Assembly (NCBI GenBank): GCA_020226215.1
Contig: CM035232.1
Coordinates: 19,132,316 to 19,196,315 of the forward strand
Direction of reading: 5' to 3'
Source of the DNA: Sindora glabra
Taxonomy: Eukaryota; Streptophyta; Magnoliopsida; Fabales; Fabaceae
Length of the DNA: 64,000 nucleotides
Position 1 is the first letter of the stretch. Each line of letters opens with the position of its first letter. The notes below the pieces were generated by a model. The model was given only the letters and a program-made list of their open reading frames with translations. It had not been told where the DNA came from and did no database searches. Made by a program: the position numbers and the translations under genes. Shown one piece after another: positions 24,727 through 36,640 of this stretch.

Positions 24727-26250
24727 CACATATAGTTATTGAAAGATCGACACTATTACAACAAGATTGAGAAATTATTAATTATGCGTACACAACATAA
24801 TTATAACACAAGATTCCTAATTAAACAAATTAATCAAACAACTATATAATAAAGTGGTATTAAAATTACATGTACTATATGATTTGACTTGTACAAGAGC
24901 CTACATAAAAAATGTAATCAATATAGCCATATTGATAGGGTACAAGAAATATTAAAAATATTATAAACGCTACATGCCTCTTATAAGAAGTTTAAAATTT
25001 AAAATTACATTAACAATGTCATACCAATAGGGTGTATCCATTATTAATGTAATATGCTCCTAGATATCCCAAAAGGATAATATTTCATGCAAAACAGTCT
25101 TATTATATTCATAACCTATCACTGGTGTGAAATAAATGGCTTTAGGTATCTTTATATGTATAAAATTACATAATTAAAGGCTCAAAATTTATCTAATATA
25201 TCTATGTTTATAATTAGAGAGAGTGATAGCACACCAAACTCAAAAAAAATACGAAGAATGTCCATGAATTTTTTCAGATTAAAATTTCATAAATAAAATG
25301 TATTTTTACACAATATAAACATTCCAAAATTTAAAATAAATATTTATTGGCATCCAAAAATTCTAGAAAAATTATATAAATGTATAAAATAAAATTCTAC
25401 ATAATTGGGTTAAAACTGGGCCTTAAAGACTCTGTGCGTGTATCCCATGCGTTAGCACGCGCTTAAGCTGCGCATGGGCTTAACTCAAAACTAGAAAGCT
25501 CAACTGACCGGCGCGTGTGCCACACGCACCACATGCGCCCGTGGTTCGCGCGGGTTAACTAACTGGCAAAAGTAAAGTGCTTTTAAAAGGCGCGTGCAAT
25601 ACACGTGCCAATTAGTGCGTGTAATACATGCGCTAACAAAACTGGATTATCCTTGGGCGCGTGATGTTCACGCGCTATCTCATGTGTGTCATCCACACGC
25701 TCAGCCAAAGCTGCCAACCATTAGTGCGTTTGTCTCACGTGCGCAAGTAATGCTTGTCCTCCACACGCACTAGCAGCAGTATAGTTTTCTGACTTTTCTT
25801 CTTCCTCTTCCTTGCTTCGCATAATAGGCTTTTTAAGGGTATTTTTCTGCCATTAATGGGTTTTAAGCTCCAAAAATTTTATTTTTAACCTTTTTTAATA
25901 CCAAAAATTATATCTAGCCTATTTTTAGCACATATTCATGCATTACTCAGAAGGAAAAGCTTCAAAAATTGTGCGATTTATGTTCATAAATTTTTCCAGA
26001 AGAAAAAAAATTCAAACTGATCTGCCATAATCATAAATTTAATGCAATTAAATAATAGAGTAATATTCCACATGCATATCAGATCAGGATTCAATATTTA
26101 ATTGAAAGATAAAAACAGATCCAAAAATTTTCAGAAAAGAAATCCTAATTTCATTAATTTTATGTACGAACATGAAAAGAAAAATCGGGACTTTTATAAA
26201 TTTGAAGTATAATTAAAATTACTCATAATCAGATTATTTATACATCAACA
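24727..26250 (-). other. Unusually long copia leader (about 1.5 kb)
   Basis: Between the primer-binding site (26253-26264) and the first gag-like ATG (24726) lie about 1.5 kb without coding potential; a few hundred bases or less is more usual. It includes a CpG-rich palindrome array (25431-25775) between AT-rich flanks. Leader extension, sequence capture, or an upstream exon or ORF lost to decay are all possible. Confidence 0.65.
25431..25775. repeat. CpG-rich array of short GCGCGTG / CACGCGC palindromes
   Basis: At least six imperfect hairpins of 17-21 bp lie in about 240 bp, all variants of (G)CGCGTG - loop - CACGCGC: 25511-25529, 25589-25609, 25615-25633, 25657-25675 (GCGCGTGATGTTCACGCGC, 7-bp arms), 25684-25700 and 25724-25744. 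Related words occur at 25435-25475 and 25771-25780. Loops differ while arms are conserved. This is the most CpG-rich sequence in the window. Confidence 0.85.
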
Positions 26251-26252
26251 TC

Positions 26253-26264
26253 GCTTTGATACCA
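26253..26264 (-). promoter_or_regulatory. Primer-binding site, initiator-methionine tRNA type
   Basis: The minus strand reads TGGTATCAAAGC two bases inside the 5' LTR. It matches the plant initiator tRNA-Met primer site TGGTATCAGAGC with one difference, and fixes the minus polarity of the element. Confidence 0.88.
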
Positions 26265-26266
26265 AT

Positions 26267-26745
26267 TGTTGGAAGTATCAATTGAAATCTCAAAATATGA
26301 AATTAATCATAACAAAGTTATGAGCGTACCTAAAGTATAATTTGATGAGGCCATGACTGATCTGAATGATGATGAGTAAAATTAGAACCTACTTTGCCCT
26401 TTTGATTTTCCAGATAGAGAGAGAGGGGGAGAGAAAATTTTTAAGAGTGTGGGAATCCTTATTTTTCAGTATCAAAATAATAATCCTGATTTCTCTATTT
26501 AAGGTCAGACTTGTGATAGGAAACTACTGACTACTAAAGTGTTATAGGTTGGGACCTCTACCCATATGAGTTTATACATGATCTAACCTATCATGGATCA
26601 TACACATTAAACTAGGGTCCGATCTGTTCTATACTTAATATTAAAATAAAAAATTAATTACTTAAATAAATATTTCATTAATTAATTAATACTAATTCAC
26701 ATAATATTTCTAATAAAATTAATTATTTTATTTTAAAATACAACA
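26267..26745 (-). repeat. 5' LTR of the copia element
   Basis: 479 bp, the same length as the 3' LTR and gap-free against it. Most of the roughly 53 differences are transitions. Confidence 0.92.
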
Positions 26746-26963
26746 TCTATAACCTTTATGAACTCGCCCAATCCATTCCATTTATTAAAGAATCAAATGG
26801 ATGAATCTACAAACTAATTTAATAGGTCTATTTAAGAGTTGTACTTCTCTTCAAATGAGAAACATGCTTTAAATTACAATTGTTAAAAAATTAAAAGTAA
26901 TTATACTTAACTATAAGGGAATGTAAAGAAACTTAATTATTTTACAATGAAATTTTAATGCAA

Positions 26964-27252
26964 CATTATAGAAATACTTTTTAATATCAATTTTTTTAAG
27001 TCATTTGATATAAGTTATTCATTGACATATATAGGCATTGTTACATGTTTATTATATTTAACATCAATTTTTAGATTGACATTGAATACAAATAACAATG
27101 TCAATTTTTTTACATGAAAATCGATGTGTTTAATTCATGTATATTGTTGAATAATAGGAATAAAATTTTAACCTTTTGGTTAAATAATTAGCATTATTGT
27201 TTATATAAGACATCAGTCCATAAATTGAAGTTGAAAATAATTTTTTTTGTAT
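26964..27252. mobile_element. Small CACTA-type non-autonomous element, second copy
   Basis: Begins CATTATAGAAATAC (degenerate CACTA terminus) and ends TTTTTTTTGTA. Its interior matches 18624-19024 in order (ATATAGGCAT..TTATATTTAACAT, AAAATCGATGT, ATAAGACATCA). It ends exactly where another CACTA terminus begins at 27253. Confidence 0.5.
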
Positions 27253-27650
27253 CACTACAAAAAAAAAAACACTAATTAGCAATTGTTGATAATTAGGAAA
27301 ATTTCATTGGTAAAATATTTAGCGATGAAAAACAAAGCGTAAGTAAATAATGCATTAATAATTAATTAGCAATGAAATATTTTTATTCATCACCAAAGTT
27401 GTTACAATTTGCAAGGATGATAATGAAAGAAATGCACAAAGGGATGAAATTAGTGATGTATTTTTTTATTGCTAAATTTGTACATAATGACAAAATCTTC
27501 ATCCTTAAATGAATTTTTTCATCATTACTTTATGTTCATCATTCAATCTATTGCTAAACTGAAATTTAATGATAGACAAATCTATTGCTAATTTAAAACT
27601 ATTGGTAAATTCATTGCTAAATTTAAAATTTTTTTAAAAGCTTAGGACCT
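27253..27650 (+). mobile_element. CACTA element left end with subterminal repeats
   Basis: Starts CACTACAAAAAAAA, the canonical En/Spm terminus. About 390 bp of TTAGCAAT / ATTGCTAA and GATGAAA / TTCATC words follow in both orientations, which is the subterminal structure of this superfamily. I found no matching right end downstream, so the element is truncated or its end is too decayed to see. Confidence 0.65.
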
Positions 27651-27659
27651 TATATTTAA

Positions 27660-30445
27660 AAGCCATTGTTAATATTATACACTTTGTCAATGCACTCTTC
27701 ATTTTTGCAACAATCTAAACAAAGAAAACCTACCTAATCAAATTTTGTAAAGCCTAAACCCTTTTATCAATCGAATACTCCAATTAAATTTCATGAAATA
27801 AAATTGATTCATAAAATAAAATTAAATACGAATATTTTATTGATAAAAATTAAAAATACAATAAAATCAATAAACTTTAATATATATCCTAAAAAATGAT
27901 ATCCAAGCTCTATACATATGAAAAAAAAGTACAAAAAGTTATTAACTTTTGAATAACATATTAATATTGCAATCAGGTTGTTTAATTATCAATTGTTGAG
28001 ATACAAAATGTTGCTCTTGGATTGTCATTCACTATCAACTTAATGTAGTAAATTTGAAAGTACCATTAGAAAATATGAGCAAGTATTTCTACAAGAGTTC
28101 AGTAGTAAAGACCTTAAGAATTAAAATGATTTCCATGGATATGAAAAAAAGGAACCACTTCAAGGATATCATAGTGTAAAGAAATTTTCATCATTGCTAA
28201 TTTCCTTAATCATGTGGTCACCGCTGAATACCTAATGCTTTGCTCCTTTTCTTCAAAGTTATGGGACTTACACCAAACTTCTTAGCTACTTATGTTATGA
28301 GTATGTAAAAGTGTAGTCTCCTCTAATCATACTCGCAGACAATTACTCCTACAATTGATAATGTACATCTATCACTAGATTTAACCAATTTGAATAGAGA
28401 TTCTCTCCTTTTTCTAAGGTAAATAATGGGTGAATTTTGAAAAAAGATAGCTTTAACTTTTTTTTTGAAATTGTGGATTCTTGGAAAAAAAAGAAAGTAA
28501 TGTATTGTAAGTAAAAATTGTGCCTTTATCTATTCGAAAATGGTAGAAGGAAAAGAAAAGGGTTTGGATTCAAGCCATCTTTCCTTTGAAAAAAACTTCT
28601 AAATTTACATTAGTATTAAAAATTCAGTTTTACTCTTATACAAAATGTTGCCATAATTGTATTATTTTATGACTTAATAGAAAAAATCTATATTTAGCAA
28701 GAAATTAATTGTTTATGAGAAAATTAGATTGTTGAGTTGACAAAACTACACTTTGCAACATTTGTATGGAAATAGCATTGAGTTTTCAATAGTAATGTAG
28801 CATTAGAAGTTTTTCCCTCACTTCACAATAAAAAAAGTTAGATAAGTAATTTAGCCTTATGCCATAATTAAAACCCATAATCTGGGTTTATGTTTAGAAG
28901 TTAAAATAAAATTTTTGCAATTGATATCAAAACTATGTTAAGGCTTTTGATCATGGTTGATTAAAGTAAAATTTTGTGGGAAATTAATTATCTTTCTTTT
29001 TCTCCTTTATTAAATTAGCCAATTTTAGATGAAATTAATTTTTTCCAGGATATATGTATTTGTAATTATGACCCCATGCTTATATGCATGAATAATTTTT
29101 ACTCTTGCTTCTACCATATAAGTATGAAGTATGAAAATATATATTTATTTTTTGTTTCCTCCATATATATTTATATGTATACATTAAAACTTAATGTGCT
29201 ATCCATAATTTCTTGCATGCTATTTGTTGGGTTTCATCTTTTGAGTTGCTTATGAATCTAGATGCATGCATGCCCTTGAGTAATGTATACTTTTTTTGCC
29301 TCAAAACTAACATGTGTGCTTAGATGGCCTATGTTTGAATCTACCAATGTTTATGATATAGTTATGAAAGCATGCTTGTTATTTTGCATGTTATATATTG
29401 GATCTACATGTGTTTTTTATTCACTATCCATGACTATAATTAGCTTTTGGATATACACATATTATAATTGGGTTTATGATTTCTAGAAGTTTAGAAGTTA
29501 GTTATAGAAATAGTAGAAAGTTAAGAATTCCATGATCTTGGATTTGTTTGAAACTTTAGACTTGGATTTGTATGATAAATAGAATCCTAAAATGTGCTAA
29601 AAGGATGATTTTAAGCCCATAAAATTTGAGTGATGCTTCCTAAAATCCTAGAAAATTATAGCATATCGAAACTTGTTATGGGAGTTTTTTGAAAAAAAAA
29701 TTAAACTAATTTTTAAATACCTTTTAAGTTAGGATTGATACTATGTTAGTCTGAAAATACTATTTAAGGAAAATTTAGGCAAGTTAAACAACCAAATAAA
29801 GTAGTATCAATAGGGCTATCGAATCAAAATTCTTCAAATTTTTGGAAAATTAAAATCTAATTTTAAGACATTTTTAGGATTTATTTTTGGTTTAGTTAGT
29901 TTAGAAACCATTGTGTAATGATTCTAGACAAAAATAAGGGTAAAAATGCACAAGAAATACTTGAAATGGGATCGACTCAAGTACTAGGTTAATAAACTCG
30001 AAATCAATGGAAATCGAGTGAGAAAGATGACTTATGTGTATGATGCACAATGCCACATGGTGCCTTGCATTAATGAAATTTATACCATTGTGTTCGAATT
30101 TTTGAGCATGTATTTTAAAGCATTCTTTTAGTATTTTTAAAATAAAATTTATTATTATTATTTTTTCTTAATTTCTTTAAAATTATTTTTAGTAAAAATT
30201 TTTCTTAAAGAATTCGCATCATTTAAGTTACTTATTGGAATTTTGTAGTAATTTTTTTTATATCATTTAGATCATGTGATAATTTTCTTTAATATTAGAG
30301 TGTTAAATAGGAATTATTTTAACTCATATTATGCTATGAAATTTTATATAGGTGCATATTTGCCTTTTGTAAGGCCAATTGCATTAAAATTTTATTCAAA
30401 TTTTTAAAAGAAAAATTATTTTAAAATTATCTAAGGAAGAGCTTA
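27660..30445. other. Gene-free decayed repeat-derived DNA
   Basis: No ORF of note. Around 28855-28925 a GCCATAATTA..TTTATGTTTAGAAGTTAAAAT block matches 43905-43980, showing a shared dispersed repeat. The rest (28990-30445) reads like decayed LTR or leader sequence, but I cannot define ends. Confidence 0.4.
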
Positions 30446-30447
30446 TG

Positions 30448-30805
30448 TTAGTAATATTAAGTGCTCTTCAGTATTTTATTACTAATACAATACTTTGGCA
30501 GTAATATATATGTAGGGTTAAATATTATATCCATAGAATTTCAAATACCATTTGGTGTTAGTTTTTAGAAGTGTAATGTTTAACTCTTGTATTTTGTTAT
30601 ATTATATTAGTAATATTAAATGCTCTTTTATATTTTATTATTAATATAGTACGTTGGCAATAATATAAATATAAGGTTAAATAATATATCCATAGAATTC
30701 TTTGGTGTTTTATTATTAATATAATACGTTGGCAATAATATAAATATAGGGTTAAATATTATATCCATGGAATTTTAAACATTCTTTGGTGTTATTCTTT
30801 ATAAT
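30448..30805. repeat. Tandem repeat with about 70-bp core, three copies
   Basis: Core copies lie at about 30472-30540, 30631-30699 and 30708-30774. Each contains TTATTA(T/C)TAATA, then a (C/T)TTGGCA(A/G)TAATATA block and a GGTTAAATA.TATATCCAT segment. Linkers share TTTGGTGTTA and GTAATATTAA(A/G)TGCTCTT. The second and third copies are more similar to each other than to the first. Confidence 0.8.
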
Positions 30806-30809
30806 ATAA

Positions 30810-31735
30810 TACTGAATGTGGTTGCACAAGTGATTTCATGATGAAAGATATTTGCATGCTTAAGGTTTTAACATGTATTAAGTGATTGAGATATTTTCCT
30901 TAATTTTATATCCTTGTAACAAAATTTTGTAAAAATGCTAGATGGGATGAGTTATAATTAACAGTGCCTAGTTTTAGAAAATGTATTTAGTGAATTCTAA
31001 AAGTATTACTCATTGTTAATACAAATTCAAGTATAAGGATAGAAATGAAATATAAAACTGGTTACACTTGAATCAAGTTAGTCTGATAGTTAATGAATGC
31101 ACTATGAACCAAGCCATCAGATGGAACATCCTTATGCTTGTGAATGCTTTGACTTATTTATTTTCCATAATGAAAATTTTGTGAAGTTTAATTAAGTAAA
31201 AATAGGTTATTATCTCTCGTTGTTTACATAAATGACCTATAATGATGTTAGTAGAGTGTAGGAGTACATTTTGGAATTAATCAAATATGATAAGCCTAAA
31301 AGCTTGAAAGGTTAACGTGGAGATAATATTTTGACCTAGCTGCACAAAGTGATTCCCATTAGAATTCTTTGGTGTTTTGAAAATGTATTACAACTAAATA
31401 TGATTATTTACTTTTATAATTTATTTTGTGCTATAAACATAGTATTTCATATCATTTATCAAGAAAATTCAATTTTCCTAATTGTTATGTTTAAACAAAT
31501 AAAATTTCTTTTGACGTATATATTTTGAGTGCATGATTTTGGATTATATTGACATTTTGCAAAAATTTATTTTGAAACCTAATCATAAAGCCATATTTAT
31601 GTCTTAGTTGAACCAATCCACTTGAAGGATTTTCTTGGATAGTGGGATTTATTAGATGTCGTAAAAGGTTAGAGTTAGAAGCTCATATGAATTGATAAAT
31701 TCATTTTGTTCATCATCTTACATTTTGGTCTAGTA
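30810..31735. other. Gene-free stretch
   Basis: No ORF, RNA gene or clear element. Probably decayed retrotransposon sequence continuous with the neighbouring repeats. Confidence 0.4.
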
Positions 31736-32084
31736 CATTTGTTAACATCCAATTTTATCTAACTAATAATATAACTAAAATAAAATTTAAAAAAATAATA
31801 TTAAAAAAATTGAATTAAGAATTAATTAAAAATTATAAAAATAAAAAAAAGAAGAAAAGAGAGTTGTATCCAACTACTCCTATTCCTCACTTTCCATATA
31901 GGTAGCTGCTTCCAAATTCAATCTTAGTTGAAAATTTTAAAATTTACTTCATAATCTTTAACAATATTTTCTCCACTTCTTGCATTGGAGTTCGATTTCT
32001 TCACTTATTATGGAGCCAATTTCTCTATCAATTTCATTGGAAAATAAAAAAAATGATGTTATTAAGAGACTTTTATCAATTCTA

Positions 32085-32400
32085 TAAAGGAGAGAAGAGA
32101 GAAAAGAAAAAGGGGCACAAAAAGAAGAGAAGGAGGAGGTAGAGAAGAGCCTGAAAATTTTTTTTAAAAAAATAAGAGAAGGAAGAAGAGTAGGAGAAGA
32201 TACAGAAAGGCAAAAGAAGGATAAAAACAAGAAATGAGGAATTAAATAAGAAGAAGTTATTTAGGAAGAATAAAAGAAGGAGTTATTTAAAGGGAAGAGA
32301 GGTGAGACTTAGAAAAAGAGAGGAACAAAAAGAGTTTACATAATAAAGAAGAAGAAGAGAATATGAAAAAGGGAGAATAATTGAGAGAGAAAAAATTTGT
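32085..32400. repeat. Polypurine tract of about 300 bp
   Basis: The plus strand is almost entirely A and G, in GAAGAAGA, GGAGGAGG and AAAGAG words with few pyrimidines. Minus-strand ORFs here (31958-32230) are low-complexity S/F/L translations of the tract and are not genes. Confidence 0.85.
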
Positions 32401-32618
32401 TCCATCCCATTTTCCTTTCTACTTTTCTTTTTCTTTATTTTTATTTTATTATTTTAATTTATTTTAATATTTTTATTTTATTTTATTTTTAATTCTTTAA
32501 ATTTAATATTTATATTTTATTTAAGTAAAATATAAATTATAAAAAAAATTTAAAAAGGGGAAAAGACATCCTTTCTGAATAAGGACGTTCCCTTTTTTAT
32601 TTTTCAAAATTAAAATAA

Positions 32619-32648
32619 AAGGTGGGATGGTCAGTACCATCCCACCTT
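32619..32648. repeat. Perfect 13-bp hairpin
   Basis: AAGGTGGGATGGT, a CAGT loop and ACCATCCCACCTT form a perfect stem with a 4-nt loop. A weaker inverted repeat (AAAAAGGGGAAAAG..CATCC / GGACGTTCCCTTTTT) lies just upstream at about 32553-32598. Stable hairpins are common in LTR R regions. Confidence 0.9.
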
Positions 32649-33439
32649 ACTTTATTGTATTTAATTTTTTGTTTGTTCTTTATTTTTATTTTATTTTAAA
32701 ATTAATTAATTAATATTTATTTCATATATAATATCAAAAATATTTTTATGTAATTCCTATTATAGAATAAAAAAATAGCTTGGAGGTTCAAATTATTTAA
32801 TATTCTTAAGATAAAAGATACTTTTAATGATTGGATGAGCCAATTAAATTAAAGGATTTCAATATTTTTGTGTATAAAAATTTTCTTATACTTGTCATGT
32901 GCACTTTTAATTTATGTTTATATTTATGGTGATAAAATAATATTAAAAGTAGTTGCAGGTGCAACAAAAATAATTTCAATTTTTTTGAGCAATTCTTTAA
33001 TCTGATTGGATTATGAAGTTATAAAATTTTGATATTTAAAAAATTATAAAAATAATATTAAATTATGATTTAAATTTTCTTGAACAATTATGTATTCAGA
33101 TTTGGTCATAAAATTAACAAATTTAATACTTTAAAATTGTGGAATAATATTAGAATTATAATTTCAATTCTTTCAAATTTAGTTATAAAATTAAATAAAT
33201 TTAATTATTTAAATAAAAAATTTTAATATAATATTTTTAATTAATTAAATAAATAAAATTACTTTAAAAAATTTTTGTTACCTAAAAAATTTTTATATTT
33301 CAATTATTTTATTAAAATTTTTTTTGAAAATAATGAAATAAAAATATTTATAAAAAGATAAAATAATAACTTATCAATAATAAAATAAAAATTATTTAAA
33401 AATATTTTTCAAATATAATAAATAAAAAATCATTCAAGG

Positions 33440-33770
33440 AATAAAAATTATTTCTATGACGTATTGAAATTAAAAAAATCTGATTGCAAGTGCGATCATA
33501 ATGATACTTAATATTATTGATGCGCGTTATTTTGTTCAAATCCTATCATGAAGGTTAAAGAATTTAACAACTAATCAATAAATTATTTAAAAATTTTAAA
33601 AATAGTAAAAATAAAAATCTTTCAAAAATAATAAAATTTGTGCCTATGACATATTAAAGTTATGTGATTTGATTACAGGTATGATTATAGCGGAACTTAA
33701 CATTTTTGAGGCACTTTTCATCCGAATTTTACTATAAAGTTGGATAGATTTGGATAATTAGATTAATAAG
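33440..33770. repeat. Degenerate tandem repeat inside the gypsy-like region
   Basis: A block reading CTATGACRTATTRAARTTA..GATTRCAGGTRYGATYATARYG..ACTTAATATT..GAGGCRC occurs at about 33455-33535 and again at 33636-33715. A third, poorer copy lies near 32945. Spacing is about 180 bp. Confidence 0.6.
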
Positions 33771-34094
33771 TTAACTGAAATTAAAAATTATATTCTCAAT
33801 AAAGCACACATGTAATATAATAAGGGCCATCATAATTCAAAATGGACGTTGTAGGGTGCTAATACTTTCTCTACATATAACTAACTCCCAAATCCAACTT
33901 TGAGAATGTAGACCACTTTCGGTGTTCTAATCACACCATAAAAAGTGATTGATAGTGACTCCATCTTCTTTTTATTCACACCACACAACAATCATGTTGT
34001 TAGAGGAGGCACGGAAGCCTGCTCACCTCCATTGGATCCTACCGCGTGGCATGTCGTGACAGCATCCACCAGAGCAAAACTCTTGTGAAACTCC

Positions 34095-35084
34095 TTTAAG
34101 GATATTCTATAATGTTTAAGTTGGTCCTTTAAATTAAGTTATAGAAATTACATTTAGGGATAAGTTAAAATACTTGTCAATAACTAGCTAATAAAAAACT
34201 AAATGTTATTTTATGTTTAAAAGGAGATGATTAAATGAATCCATAGGTTTAAGATTAGGTCGATAGGTAGTTAAGAACTATATTTAGGAGGAAGACATAG
34301 ATTGTTAAGGACTTTCTCTCTCCTGCATTATAAAACTTATTTTGGATCATTATAGTACAAAGTAGTTCGTTTTGGTAGGAGTCATGTTCATTTTAAATGA
34401 AAACAACCTTGTTGATTTATGACCAAATAGCTAGATAGTTTTCAAAAAGGAAAAAGTAAAGATGTTTACTTGAATGATTGTATCTTAATAAGATCTTAAT
34501 TTCTCTCAAATTCGAGAAAGTAATGTCGATTAAGGTATAATGATAAGTATGTTCATTTTGGTAATTCTAGTTCTGCATGATGATGATGTTTTCCTAAATT
34601 AATCATGATATGGATGTGATGATTGAAACAAAGGGATTAAATTAAAATTAATATAAAAACTTACAAGTAAAAATGTGATGGGCCCACAATGCATAAGTCT
34701 TAAGGGTATTTAGCTCGTCTTGTTAAAGTATCGGGAAAAGCCTTACATGTTGATATATTCTTATGTTAGTTAATTTAAAAGGATCAAATTTATTAACCCT
34801 AAATATTTTTCCTAAGTGATAAGGAATGTTTCATATGCATTAGTCATCGATAACTTGTTATATGTGTTTAGATTAATAGTATTGGACTACTATTTATGAG
34901 GTACCTAGGTGGTACAAATTGATTATATGCTGACTTGTGAGAAATTAGAAGATCTCATATGAACATGTTATGTAGACTAGTTTAATTGATTGTCTAAATG
35001 ATCCTGGATATGTGATTGGACATGTGCTAGAAGGAATGGTGTCATAGAAAATATTAAGCAATCATTTGCAGTAATCTTTATTGT
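34095..35084. other. Gene-free stretch left of the CACTA element
   Basis: No ORF. Some words recall retrotransposon RNase H-flanking sequence (near 34900), and a copia fragment lies on the other side of the CACTA element at 42780, but I cannot join the two with confidence. Confidence 0.35.
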
Positions 35085-36339
35085 CATTATAGGAAATTAG
35101 ACTTTTAACGATGATAATTGTCGTTGGTGTAGACCTTTCGATCATAAGAGAATATAAAAGTCATCGGAGAAAATATCATCAGCAAAAAATGATTGGTGTT
35201 GAAATCAACACTAATGATAAAGTTATTGTCACTAAAAACTACTATTTTTATGATGACTAAATCATTGCTAAAAATATTTTTGAGATTTAAAATAATTTTA
35301 CTTTATAACAATAACAAAGTTGTTACTATAAGTTTAAATTAAAAAATATAAGAATTAAAATTTTACTTTTAGCGATAATAACTTGATCACTAAAAATATT
35401 TTTAATTTTTTTTTAATTTTACTTTATATTATCATCATTGAAAATTTGAAAATATTTTTAGTGATGATAATTGTTGTTGGTATAGACCTTTCAATCATTG
35501 GAGAATATAAAAATCATCGGAGAAAATATAATTGATAAAAAAATGATTGTCATTAAAAAGTACTATTTCTATGATGACTAAATCATTATTGGAAATATTT
35601 TTTAACTTAAAAAATTTTTGAATTTTACTTTATAACAATAACAAAGTCATCACTATTGGTTCAAATTAAAAAAATATAAAAATTAAAATTTTACTTTTAG
35701 TAATAATAAAATGGTTACTAAAAATATTTTTAAAATTTAAAATTTTTTAAATTTTACTTTATATTGACAATAAAGTTGTTGTTGAAATTATTTTCAAAAT
35801 TCAAATGTTTTTGAATTTTACTTATAGCGATGATAATGTTATTTTATAGGTTTGAAATAAAAATAAAAAAATTTTAATTTGATATATCGTCGTTGCTAAT
35901 AGTTCAAAAAATTTAATTTTAAATTATAATTTGAACATATAATGATGATTTTATCATTGCTAAAAAATTTTATAATTAAATTAAAAATTAAATAAAATTA
36001 TATAAATTTTTTGAATTATTAAAATAAGTTATATTAAGTAAAAATTATAATTTAATTAATATATTATATTTAATAGCATAAATATTATTAATTTTTATTT
36101 CAATTGAATTAAATTAATTTAGCAAGAAATTTAATTAAAATAAAATGATTTTACATTTTTTATTTTAATTTTATTTGATTTAAATATTAAAAATAATATA
36201 TGCCAATAGTATTAGTAATAAAAAATAACCTTGACCTATATGAAAAAATGAATACTTATAATATTCGAGATATATAAATGTTTATTTATAAAAATAAAAA
36301 ATTGTATATACATGATAAAACTTAAGAGGAGATAAGGTA

Positions 36340-36640
36340 ATGATTTAGGTATATAGATGTCTCATTGTCCATCTACGGGCTATCGTCATCATCATCTTAA
36401 CATTGTAGGTGATATATTGAAGATGGTGCTTAAGTGGAAAAGGTTAGTTGGGTTGAGGGTGTTGCAAGTGTGAATTTACTCATCCTAGGTTGTGCAGTTA
36501 CAAAAGGAGGTGTTGGCCGTGTAAGCCTCTATATTTTGAGTAGGGAAGTAAGCTCGGTAAAGTAAACCTCTCACTCGGAGAAATGTTGTGACCCTGCCCT
36601 AGAGATGAAGGTGCTGGGGGAAAGGAATAACTAGCTAATG
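36340..36640. other. Higher-GC stretch beside the TNP2 remnant, unassigned
   Basis: About 300 bp with GC above its surroundings. On the minus strand it can be read as proline/serine-rich sequence (SYSFPPAPSSLGQG) with several stops. It may be the distal part of the minus-strand transposase gene or a second CACTA gene, but I recognise no conserved motif. Confidence 0.3.

Larger units (their letters stand above)
21357..26745 (-). mobile_element. Complete but dead Ty1/copia LTR retrotransposon
   Basis: Two direct 479-bp LTRs (21357-21835 and 26267-26745) both run TGTTGGAAG...ACAACA/ATAACA. They are bounded by TTTAT and TCTAT, a 4/5 match to a target duplication. Polarity is minus: a primer-binding site lies beside the right LTR and the polypurine tract beside the left. 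The internal order on the minus strand is leader, gag start, protease, integrase C-terminus, reverse transcriptase, RNase H, as in Ty1/copia. By hand count the LTRs differ at about 53 of 479 positions (89% identity), without indels. Frames are broken throughout and most of gag is missing. It appears to have landed in CACTA-like DNA. Confidence 0.93.
31740..34090 (+). mobile_element. Ty3/gypsy LTR-like region, decayed
   Basis: A TGTTAACATCC word at 31740 resembles a plant gypsy LTR start. At 33830-33960 the sequence GTAGGGTGCTAATAC, then CTAACTCCCAAATCC, GGTGTTCTAATCACACC and GTGACTCC follows the block order I know from LTR/R-U5 sequence of Tat/Ogre/Retand-type gypsy elements. A GC-richer leader-like stretch (33990-34080) containing CCTACCGCGTGGCATGTCG comes next. 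No gag-pol is attached, so this is a solo or truncated LTR. The end is uncertain, and family assignment is from recalled motif order. Confidence 0.5.

Noticed and set aside
31958..32230. 90-codon S/F/L-rich minus ORF
   Set aside because: Pure translation of the polypurine tract.
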